Source: Colwellia sp. (GTDB lineage: Bacteria; Pseudomonadota; Gammaproteobacteria; Enterobacterales; Alteromonadaceae). From it: a stretch of DNA of 27,897 nt. The translations under genes and the position numbers were made by a program. Below the pieces are notes generated by a model. That model was not told the DNA's origin. It saw nothing but the letters and a program-made list of their open reading frames with translations, and did not search any database. Below are positions 1-7,362 of this stretch, piece after piece. The stretch is from the NCBI GenBank assembly GCA_003521815.1, contig DPHE01000073.1, positions 1-27,897 on the forward strand, read 5' to 3'. Every line of letters starts with the position of its first letter. The stretch's first letter is position 1.

Positions 1-488
1 GCACTAACAATAACTTTAGGCTCTGCATCGTCAATACGTATAGCAAGTTCTTTAGCGGCAAAACCACCAAAAACTACCGAATGAACAGCACCAATTCGAG
101 CACAAGCTAGCATAGCGATAACGGCTTGAGGAATCATAGGCATATAAATAAGTACACGATCACCTTTGACAACTTGCTGCTTTTGTAAAACCTCAGCAAA
201 TTTTGCTACTAACTCAGTTAATTCAAGAAAAGTAAATTTTTGTTTTGAGCCTGACACGGGCGAATCATAAATGAGTGCAGTTTGCTCACCACGGCCTTGC
301 TCAACATGATAATCCAATGCTAAATAGCTACTATTGAGTTCGCCATCAGCATACCAATCTGTCCATCCATTCTCATTTGTCGACAATATTGTTTCTGGTG
401 CTTTAGACCAAGAAACAAGTTCTGATTGCTCTAACCAGTATGCTTCTGTTGAGTCCTTAGCTTTTTCTTGCTGTTCTTTGAAGCTCAT
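1..488 (-). CDS. prpE: Propionyl-CoA synthetase, partial (5' part only)
   Basis: Reading the minus strand from the ATG at 488 gives about 162 residues before the window edge. The protein begins MSFKEQQEKAKDSTEAYW and contains IYMPMIPQAVIAMLACARIG followed by AVHSVVFGGFAAKELA, the N-terminal part of the AMP-forming acyl-CoA synthetase family. The closest match from memory is PrpE, which converts propionate, CoA and ATP to propionyl-CoA; acetyl-CoA synthetase is the alternative. The adenylation motifs and catalytic lysine lie outside the window, so substrate choice cannot be tested here. An AAGG ribosome site sits eight bases before the ATG, and a TATAAA-like -10 sequence lies further upstream. 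The gene is transcribed in the same direction as uvrA but is separated from it by more than 300 bases. Confidence 0.85.
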   Translation of the reverse strand, partial: MSFKEQQEKAKDSTEAYWLEQSELVSWSKAPETILSTNENGWTDWYADGELNSSYLALDYHVEQGRGEQTALIYDSPVSGSKQKFTFLELTELVAKFAEVLQKQQVVKGDRVLIYMPMIPQAVIAMLACARIGAVHSVVFGGFAAKELAIRIDDAEPKVIVS

Positions 489-815
489 GAGTTGCCCTTA
501 TGTGTTGTGTTTTATAACTGTTACTATAGAAGTGTCGACAAAATTGAACAATTAGACCTTTGGCTAGTATGATTGTCACGGTGTATTGAGTCAGTTAACA
601 GGATGAAATTTATCGGTAATTCACAGAGTGTTTTTTGACCCATTTTATTCTGTTCAGGTAAAATTTTGCTAACAGTTTTAAACTAGCCAATGCGGCGGTA
701 AACCAAAGTGATAATATTAATATCAAAGCATAGTACTCAATAAAATGAGGTAGTCATAGGGTATATATGAGCATACTTTCAACTCATACGGATACCCCTA
801 TTGTTATCACGCCAA
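489..815. other. Intergenic gap between prpE and uvrA
   Basis: This 327-base gap holds the prpE promoter region and the 3' flank of uvrA. An imperfect long hairpin lies at 757-800, 15 bases past the uvrA stop. Its arms are TAGGGTATATATGAG and CTCATACGGATACCCCTA. It lacks a T tract, so it may stabilise or weakly terminate the uvrA message rather than act as a standard terminator. A minus-strand reading frame at 610-726 (TTG start, 38 codons) would encode a short hydrophobic helix followed by a lysine-rich tail. It has only a weak ribosome site and is not called as a gene. Nothing else is recognisable. Confidence 0.5.
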
Positions 816-3647
816 TTAATTTTTATCCAATAAGGTTTTCAAAAAACGAGCAGTGTGCGAGGTTTTATGCTTTGCCACTTGCTCTGGCGTACCGGTGACT
901 AAAATTTCACCACCACCTGAACCTCCTTCTGGGCCAAGATCAATAACCCAGTCAGCTGTTTTTATTACATCTAAGTTATGCTCAATCACCACAATGGTAT
1001 TGCCGTGATCACGTAAACGATGGATCACTTGCAGCAACTGTTTAATATCGTGAAAGTGTAAGCCGGTGGTTGGCTCATCTAAAATGTATAAGGTTTGCCC
1101 CGTATCGCGTTTTGATAACTCTTTAGATAATTTAACCCGCTGGGCTTCACCACCAGAAAGGGTTGTTGCTGATTGCCCAAGCTTCACATAAGTTAAGCCA
1201 ACATCCATCAGTGTTTGTAACTTACGTTTTATTGCCGGAATAGCCTTGAAAAATTCAAAGGCATCTTCGATAGTCATATCCAATACTTGATGAATATTCT
1301 TACCTTTATAGAGCACTTCTAATGTTTCACGGTTGTAACGTTTACTTTTACAGACATCACAAGGCACGTAAACATCCGGTAAAAAGTGCATTTCTACTTT
1401 AATTAAGCCGTCACCTTGGCAAGCCTCACAGCGACCACCTTTGACATTGAAACTAAAGCGACCTGGTTTATAACCACGCGATCGTGATTCTTGAGTGGCG
1501 GCAAAAATATCACGAATAGCGGTAAATATACCTGTGTAGGTGGCTGGATTTGAGCGCGGCGTTCTACCAATGGGGCTTTGGTCAATATCAATAACTTTAT
1601 CTAAATTCTCTAAGCCCGTAATACTTTTATAAGGCGATGGCTCGTCAAGCGTTGCGCCGTTAAGCTCAATGTGCGCTAACTTGTATAAGGTATCATTGAT
1701 TAAAGTCGATTTACCCGAGCCAGAAACACCGGTAATACAAGTCATTAAGCCGTTGGGAATGACTAGATCAACGTTTTTTAAATTATTGCCGCTAGCACCT
1801 TTTAATTTAACGACATTTTTCTTATCAAAGGGATGGCGTTTTTTCGGGATTTCAATTTTTTCTACACCAGATAAATATTTACCAGTAAGAGAGTCCTTAC
1901 AATTTAAAATATCGTCTATTGACCCTTGGGCGATAATTTCACCACCATGAACTCCCGCGCCAGGACCTATGTCAATGACAAAGTCAGCGGCGCGAATGGC
2001 GTCTTCATCATGTTCAACCACAATAACCGTATTACCTAAATCACGTAAATGAATCAGCGTACTTAATAATCGTTCGTTATCTCGTTGATGTAAGCCGATT
2101 GACGGCTCATCTAAAACGTACATCACACCAACTAAGCCAGCGCCAATTTGGCTGGCCAAACGAATACGTTGCGCTTCTCCGCCTGATAAGGTATTGGCTC
2201 CGCGAGATAAGTTTAAGTAGTTCAAACCCACATTGACTAAGAAGCCTAACCGCTCATTAATTTCTTTTAGAATTTTTTCAGCAACTTGACCTTTTTGACC
2301 TGTTAACGTTAAGCCTTCAAAGAAAGCTAGAGCGTCGCTAATGGCAAATTCTGCAACAACGGGCAATGGCGTATCATCAATAAATACATTACGCGCTTCT
2401 AAACGTAAACGACTACCACTACAATCGGGACAGTGCTGACTGTTTAAATATTTTGATAATTCTTCCCGTACCGCATTTGATTCGGTTTCTTTATAGCGGC
2501 GTTGCATATTATTAATAATGCCTTCAAACGGGTGCTTGCGCAGTACCACATCACCACGATCATTCATGTACTTAAATTCAATTTCTTGTTTGTCGCTACC
2601 GTAAAGTACAACTTTTATGGCTTCATCGCTTAGTTTGTTAAAAGGCTTATCTAGGGGGAATTTATAATGCTCTGATAACGCTTTTAGCATTTGAAAATAG
2701 TAAAAGTTACGTTTGTCCCAACCACGTATTGCACCGTCCGAAAGGCTTAGTTTGTCATTGGTAATAATGCGTTTAGTGTCAAAGAATTGCTCAATACCTA
2801 AGCCATCACAAGTTTTACACGCACCAGCAGGGCTGTTGAATGAGAATAACCGTGGCTCTAACTCTTCCATGCTATAGCCACAGTGAGCACAAGCAAAATT
2901 AGCAGAAAAGAGTAGTTCTTCTCTTTCTGGCTCATCCATAAAAGCAACGTTTGCTGTGCCCGCAGTTAATGCCAATGTGGTTTCAAACGATTCGGATAAG
3001 CGTAATTGAATATCAGGGCGTACTTTAAGGCGATCAACAACCACTTCAATGGTATGCTTTTTATGAAGCTCTAACGTTGGAGGATCTGATAAATCGCACA
3101 CTTCACCATCAATACGGGCTCGAATAAAACCTTGCGCGGCAAGGTTATCAAGTAGGTTTACATGTTCACCTTTGCGATTTTGTAATACTGGCGCAAGCAG
3201 CATTACCTTGGTGCCTTCTTCAAGTGCTAAAACTTTGTCAACCATTTGTGAAACAGTTTGTGCGGCGAGAGGTTGCTTATGTACGGGACAACGAGGTTCA
3301 CCAACGCGGGCATAAAGTAGCCTTAAATAATCATAAATTTCGGTAATAGTACCCACGGTTGAACGAGGATTATGTGACGTTGACTTTTGTTCGATAGAGA
3401 TGGCAGGCGATAAGCCTTCAATATGATCAACGTCAGGTTTTTCCATCAGTGATAAAAACTGTCGGGCGTAGGCAGACAATGATTCAACATAACGGCGCTG
3501 CCCTTCTGCATATAAAGTATCAAAAGCCAGTGATGACTTACCTGAGCCAGAAAGTCCGGTGATCACTACCAGCTTATCACGGGGGATCGTTAAACTGATA
3601 TCTTTTAGGTTATGGGTACGAGCCCCTCTGACTTCAATGTTTCTCAT
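816..3647 (-). CDS. uvrA: Excinuclease ABC subunit A (UvrA)
   Basis: UvrA is the damage-sensing ATPase of nucleotide excision repair. As a dimer with UvrB it scans DNA in the cytoplasm and loads UvrB at lesions. The 943-residue protein matches the usual length (E. coli about 940). It shows both ABC cassettes: a first Walker A, GLSGSGKSS, at residues 31-39 and a second, GVSGSGKST, near residue 645. There are two LSGGEAQR signatures. Zinc-binding pairs are visible as CAHC...CKTC in the first half and CEAC...CDVC in the second. The start MRNIEVRGARTHNLK aligns with the family start. In many gammaproteobacteria uvrA is divergent from ssb; here a transporter gene takes that place and ssb is about 9.7 kb away. 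No LexA-type CTGT-N8-ACAG box is visible upstream. Confidence 0.98.
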   Translation of the reverse strand: MRNIEVRGARTHNLKDISLTIPRDKLVVITGLSGSGKSSLAFDTLYAEGQRRYVESLSAYARQFLSLMEKPDVDHIEGLSPAISIEQKSTSHNPRSTVGTITEIYDYLRLLYARVGEPRCPVHKQPLAAQTVSQMVDKVLALEEGTKVMLLAPVLQNRKGEHVNLLDNLAAQGFIRARIDGEVCDLSDPPTLELHKKHTIEVVVDRLKVRPDIQLRLSESFETTLALTAGTANVAFMDEPEREELLFSANFACAHCGYSMEELEPRLFSFNSPAGACKTCDGLGIEQFFDTKRIITNDKLSLSDGAIRGWDKRNFYYFQMLKALSEHYKFPLDKPFNKLSDEAIKVVLYGSDKQEIEFKYMNDRGDVVLRKHPFEGIINNMQRRYKETESNAVREELSKYLNSQHCPDCSGSRLRLEARNVFIDDTPLPVVAEFAISDALAFFEGLTLTGQKGQVAEKILKEINERLGFLVNVGLNYLNLSRGANTLSGGEAQRIRLASQIGAGLVGVMYVLDEPSIGLHQRDNERLLSTLIHLRDLGNTVIVVEHDEDAIRAADFVIDIGPGAGVHGGEIIAQGSIDDILNCKDSLTGKYLSGVEKIEIPKKRHPFDKKNVVKLKGASGNNLKNVDLVIPNGLMTCITGVSGSGKSTLINDTLYKLAHIELNGATLDEPSPYKSITGLENLDKVIDIDQSPIGRTPRSNPATYTGIFTAIRDIFAATQESRSRGYKPGRFSFNVKGGRCEACQGDGLIKVEMHFLPDVYVPCDVCKSKRYNRETLEVLYKGKNIHQVLDMTIEDAFEFFKAIPAIKRKLQTLMDVGLTYVKLGQSATTLSGGEAQRVKLSKELSKRDTGQTLYILDEPTTGLHFHDIKQLLQVIHRLRDHGNTIVVIEHNLDVIKTADWVIDLGPEGGSGGGEILVTGTPEQVAKHKTSHTARFLKTLLDKN

Positions 3648-3799
3648 TTTTATCCACTAATTCATGCGAAAATTACAGCCGAATATTATGCCATAAATCA
3701 TGCGTTTTGTTCAGTTGCTAAACACTTTTATTTTTGAATTCACTTGGCTATAGCAATGTAATAGAATTAAGAGAAAGATAAACATAAAAGGTCAACACG

Positions 3800-5149
3800 T
3801 TGGAAATAAAAAAAGTTAATATACTGTTGTCGTTTTTGTTTGCTTTTATCATTGTAAATACCGTTGAGGCATCGCCGCAAGTTCAGCAGGGTTTAGCTAT
3901 TTTTGTCGCGATTGCTTGGTTATGGATAACGCAGGCATTTCCTATTAGTACTACCGCGTTATTAATTCCTATTTTAGCTATGATTAGCGGTATATTGCCG
4001 GCCACACAAGCATTTTCCAGTTTTGCTAGTCCCGTTATCTTTCTATTTATGGGGGGCTTTGCATTAGCTGCGGCGCTGCAAAAACATTCGTTAGACACCT
4101 TGTTTGCTGTGAAAATGCTTTCTTTATCAAGAGGAAGGCCCCTGTTCGCGGTATTGTTGTTATTTTTTACTACGGCGTTACTTTCTATGTGGATAAGTAA
4201 TACCGCTACAATTGCTTTAATGCTACCTATCGCTTTAGGATTGCTATCCGCTCAGCAAGCCAATAGCCTACATAAAAAAAACCAACCCAACGTGTATATT
4301 TTTGTTTTACTAGGGCTTGCGTATTCAGGAAACCTTGGAGGCATGGCAACATTAATTGGGAGCCCGCCTAACGCAATTGCGGCGTCTGCTGCGGGGTTAA
4401 GTTTTACGGACTGGCTCAAGTGGGGCATACCAACGTTTGCCTTGTTATTCCCTTTGATGATATTGGTGTTATTTATTATTTTCAGGCCTAAGTTCTCTAA
4501 TCATCTCGAATTAACGTTACCTGTGGTTGAGTTGAGTTGGCATCGCAATCTCGTTATTGTTATTTTCTCATTAACTGCTTGTGGTTGGGTTTTTAGTACA
4601 CCATTAGCGACTTTTATGGGAATTAATAGTGGTTTTGATGCCATGTTAGCAGTGGCTGCTATTGTTTTATTAACGGGATCAAAATGTTTATCCTTTGATG
4701 ATTTTATTAAAAAAACCAACTGGGGAATTTTAATCTTGTTTGGCGGCGGTTTAACCTTAAGTGCTTTGTTGGAAACATCAGGGGCAAGTGTATGGTTGGC
4801 AAATGTAATCAGTAGTAATTTACCTGCGGATAATACTTGGTTTGTTTTAGTCATTATTTGCGTGTTTGTTATCTTTTTAACTGAACTTGTCAGTAATACT
4901 GCTAGTGCAGCCTTGCTAGTACCTTTGTTTATGACCGTCGCAATCGATCTACACTTACCTCCTGCAGGTCTTGCGGTAGTTATTGCGTTATGTGCTTCAT
5001 GCGCTTTTATGTTGCCTGTGGCGACACCACCTAATGCGATTATTTTTTCATCAGGTTTGGTGTCACAAAAGCAAATGATGCGGGCAGGACTAGTGCTGAA
5101 CTTGGTTATTGCGTTAGTTATCGCAACCGTTGCTTTTTTCTTGTTCTAA
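3800..5149 (+). CDS. SLC13/DASS-family sodium:anion symporter
   Basis: This 449-residue polytopic inner-membrane protein belongs to the divalent-anion:sodium symporter family (SLC13, VcINDY-like). The family imports dicarboxylates, sulfate or related anions with sodium. The two inverted-repeat signatures are present: WISNTATIALMLP around residue 135 and ELVSNTASAALLVP around residue 360. Each Ser-Asn-Thr motif is followed by a Pro-Pro-Asn loop (GSPPNAI and ATPPNAI). About eleven hydrophobic segments can be counted. The start is a TTG at 3800, preceded by AAAGG; no nearby ATG fits the reading frame. The gene diverges from uvrA across a 152-base spacer and is followed by a same-strand MFS gene. 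Sequence alone does not say which anion is carried; a C4-dicarboxylate is plausible. Confidence 0.9.
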   Translation: MEIKKVNILLSFLFAFIIVNTVEASPQVQQGLAIFVAIAWLWITQAFPISTTALLIPILAMISGILPATQAFSSFASPVIFLFMGGFALAAALQKHSLDTLFAVKMLSLSRGRPLFAVLLLFFTTALLSMWISNTATIALMLPIALGLLSAQQANSLHKKNQPNVYIFVLLGLAYSGNLGGMATLIGSPPNAIAASAAGLSFTDWLKWGIPTFALLFPLMILVLFIIFRPKFSNHLELTLPVVELSWHRNLVIVIFSLTACGWVFSTPLATFMGINSGFDAMLAVAAIVLLTGSKCLSFDDFIKKTNWGILILFGGGLTLSALLETSGASVWLANVISSNLPADNTWFVLVIICVFVIFLTELVSNTASAALLVPLFMTVAIDLHLPPAGLAVVIALCASCAFMLPVATPPNAIIFSSGLVSQKQMMRAGLVLNLVIALVIATVAFFLF

Positions 5150-5176
5150 TGTAGGGCATTTTGTTGTTGTGCATTG

Positions 5177-5206
5177 CGTGGTAAACTACCGCGATTTTTA
5201 ATTTTT
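5177..5206 (+). terminator. Possible hairpin terminator after the DASS gene
   Basis: CGTGGTA and TACCGCG can pair around a three-base loop (one G-U pair), followed by a T-rich stretch with an ATTTTTAATTTTT-like tail. It sits between two same-strand transporter genes and could separate their transcription. The stem is short and the tail is interrupted, so the call is tentative. Confidence 0.4.
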
Positions 5207-5246
5207 CTGTTTTTTAATTCTCCGTATATTTAGGTAATGTATTTTC

Positions 5247-6644
5247 ATGAGTGTTTCAGGTTTAAACCGTATTGAGAAAAAAGCCGCATTTTCGTTAGCC
5301 AGTGTTTTTGGTGTACGCATGCTAGGACTTTTTATGATATTGCCAGTGTTTGCTATTTACGGCGAACAGTTAGCGGGATATAGCCCATTATGGTTGGGGC
5401 TTGCTATTGGTGCGTATGGTTTAACTCAGGCTTTGTTACAAATACCTATGGGTATTTTATCTGATAAATACGGTAGAAAGCCGGTAATTTTAGCAGGCTT
5501 AGTCGTATTTTTACTGGGCAGTATTGTTGCGGCAATGTCTACCACAATATACGGCGTAGTGCTTGGTCGTGCTATGCAAGGCATGGGGGCTATTGCCAGT
5601 GCAATTTTAGCCTTAGCTGCCGACTTAACCCGGGAAGAACAACGTCCCAAAGTGATGGCGACTATTGGAATGTTCATCGGCTTGTCTTTTGCCTTTGCGA
5701 TGATTCTAGGCCCAATAGTGGCAGATGCATTTGGTTTAAGTGGCTTGTTTTGGTTTACTGGGTTTTTAACTATTTTGGCTATGTTACTGATTCAATTTAT
5801 GGTGCCTTATTCAGTTAATAAAGCGCCTCGTGGCGACAGTGTTGCGTTGCCTGAGCAAATAGTTAAATTGATCCGCCATCCACAATTATCCCGTTTGAAT
5901 TGGGGCGTGTTTATTCTTCATATGGCACTTACTGCTTGTTTTGTTACCTTGCCAAAGCAATTTGTGGCGAGTGGTTTGGCATTAGAAAGTCATTGGCAAA
6001 TATATTTGCCTACGTTATTAGGTTCTTTCTTTTTAATGGTGCCATTTATGATTTTTGCTATGAAAAAACAACAAGAGAAACCGATGTTTAGTGCTGCGAT
6101 TGCACTACTGAGTTTAGCGTTGTTTTTATTATGGTTATTACCAACAGGTTTATGGAGCCTAATTTTTTCTGTCGTGTTGTTCTTTACTGCTTTTAATTAT
6201 TTAGAAGCGACCATGCCTTCCATTTTATCTCGTATTGCGCCTGCTGGCGTTAAAGGCAGCGTAATGGGCGTTTATTCAAGTAGTCAGTTTTTAGGGGCTT
6301 TTTTTGGCGGAATTATTGGCGGTGTTGTGGCAAGTCGCTTTGGTGAAAACACAATATTTTTAGTCATGGCTATAGCTAGCGTACTTTGGTTAATACTGAG
6401 TCTTGGTATGGAAAAACTGAAAAAATCTAAAAATTTTAGTTTTGCTACTAATATAGATTCTGAAGACAAAGCGAATGAAATAGCGGAATTATTAATAAAC
6501 ATGCCAGGCGTTATTGAAGCCACTTTAGTTAATGATGATGTTGATAATCGTTCCAATAAAAGTTCCACTATTGCTTACTTAAAAGTAGATGAAAAAATTG
6601 TTGATTTGTTAGCTATTAAAGCTTTATTACATCAGGAAGTATAA
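5247..6644 (+). CDS. MFS transporter with C-terminal YAM-like domain (YajR-like)
   Basis: This 465-residue protein is a major facilitator superfamily member predicted to sit in the inner membrane with twelve helices. The signature loop between helices 2 and 3 reads GILSDKYGRKPVIL, the classic motif A. After the last helix there is a soluble tail of about 65 residues, roughly 400-465. It contains ANEIAELLINMPGVIEATLV and resembles the small ferredoxin-like YAM domain attached to E. coli YajR, a drug/proton antiporter-type protein of 454 residues. The substrate is unknown. The gene follows the DASS symporter after 97 bases and ends convergently with the GreA-like gene, 37 bases away. Family membership is certain; the YajR relation rests on architecture and length. 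Confidence 0.9.
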   Translation: MSVSGLNRIEKKAAFSLASVFGVRMLGLFMILPVFAIYGEQLAGYSPLWLGLAIGAYGLTQALLQIPMGILSDKYGRKPVILAGLVVFLLGSIVAAMSTTIYGVVLGRAMQGMGAIASAILALAADLTREEQRPKVMATIGMFIGLSFAFAMILGPIVADAFGLSGLFWFTGFLTILAMLLIQFMVPYSVNKAPRGDSVALPEQIVKLIRHPQLSRLNWGVFILHMALTACFVTLPKQFVASGLALESHWQIYLPTLLGSFFLMVPFMIFAMKKQQEKPMFSAAIALLSLALFLLWLLPTGLWSLIFSVVLFFTAFNYLEATMPSILSRIAPAGVKGSVMGVYSSSQFLGAFFGGIIGGVVASRFGENTIFLVMAIASVLWLILSLGMEKLKKSKNFSFATNIDSEDKANEIAELLINMPGVIEATLVNDDVDNRSNKSSTIAYLKVDEKIVDLLAIKALLHQEV

Positions 6645-6681
6645 TGTAAATATTTCCGTTGAAACATTTCATGTATAAAGG

Positions 6682-7179
6682 TTAATACACGCTAGCAATG
6701 TAATCTGTTAGCTTGCCATTACCTAACATCACGTCGATATAATCACCTTCAAATCCCCGCATTAAGACGAAGCCTATAGGCGCTTTTGGTGTGATCACGG
6801 TTATATGTTGTTCATTCAGTTGGCAACGAAATCCCCCTGCAGCGGGACCTATGAAAAACCAGCGTTTCTTTTTGCTATCAGCGTAAAATTGTACTAAAGC
6901 GGATAGCGCTATGGGCTTGTTTTCATCGAAGTCTACTATGATTAACTCTTGATAATTGAGCAGCGCTTCTTGCAGTACTTGTACTCGTCTTGATTGTCCC
7001 TCAGCTAAATAACTCGCTTCAATGGCTAAGGTGTCGTATTGCGTCTCGGCGACACTTTGATCATCTACTGCCGCTGCATGCGCTTCGTTTGCCGCATTAA
7101 TTGCTTGTGATAACTCTTGCTGCAAGTTTTTAACGATTAGGGCAACAAGGGCTTTTTTATCTATTTTTTTTGAAGTCAT
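6682..7179 (-). CDS. GreA/GreB-like transcription factor-type protein
   Basis: The protein has 165 residues from the ATG at 7179 (starting MTSKKIDKK). A TTG four codons further upstream is also in frame but less likely. Residues 15-75 form a charged, helical segment like the GreA coiled coil, including VAETQYDTLAIEASYLAEGQ. The C-terminal part, with PIGFVLMRGFEGDYIDV, resembles the FKBP-like domain of Gre factors, where a PIG...GDEV motif is typical. True Gre factors insert the coiled-coil tip into the RNA polymerase secondary channel to trigger transcript cleavage. Whether this protein keeps the paired acidic tip residues is unclear, so it may instead be a paralogue that binds polymerase with another effect. 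It is monocistronic and convergent with the MFS gene. Confidence 0.6.
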   Translation of the reverse strand: MTSKKIDKKALVALIVKNLQQELSQAINAANEAHAAAVDDQSVAETQYDTLAIEASYLAEGQSRRVQVLQEALLNYQELIIVDFDENKPIALSALVQFYADSKKKRWFFIGPAAGGFRCQLNEQHITVITPKAPIGFVLMRGFEGDYIDVMLGNGKLTDYIASVY

Positions 7180-7280
7180 ACCGTTATTCAATAAGTTATT
7201 ATTTATTGATAATTTTACTATGATTAACGAATTATCGATAATAATTTTACCGAGTAAATAGACCTAATCAAACTTCAATC

Positions 7281-7292
7281 TGACAGGTGTCA
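7281..7292. promoter_or_regulatory. Dyad upstream of fadH
   Basis: TGACAGGTGTCA is a perfect five-base inverted repeat around a GG centre, about 70 bases before the fadH start. It has the size of a transcription-factor half-site pair. I cannot assign a regulator. Confidence 0.35.
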
Positions 7293-7336
7293 AAATCTGC
7301 TTGTAATATTCAACAAATATAAGTAAATTAACACTG

Positions 7337-7351
7337 TCTGGTATGACCAAT
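7337..7351 (+). promoter_or_regulatory. Candidate FadR operator upstream of fadH
   Basis: TCTGGTATGACCAAT has the TGGT-N3-ACCA core of gammaproteobacterial FadR sites, and it lies 12 bases before the fadH ATG. FadR represses fatty-acid degradation genes until long-chain acyl-CoA releases it. A site this close to the start codon fits repression. The match is by eye against the remembered consensus. Confidence 0.6.
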
Positions 7352-7362
7352 AGGACGATAGC

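Noticed and set aside
334..555. 73-codon plus-strand frame at the prpE start
   Set aside because: Antisense to the well-supported prpE N terminus.
1669..1950. Antisense frame within uvrA
   Set aside because: Low-information reverse reading of a strongly conserved gene; no ribosome site.
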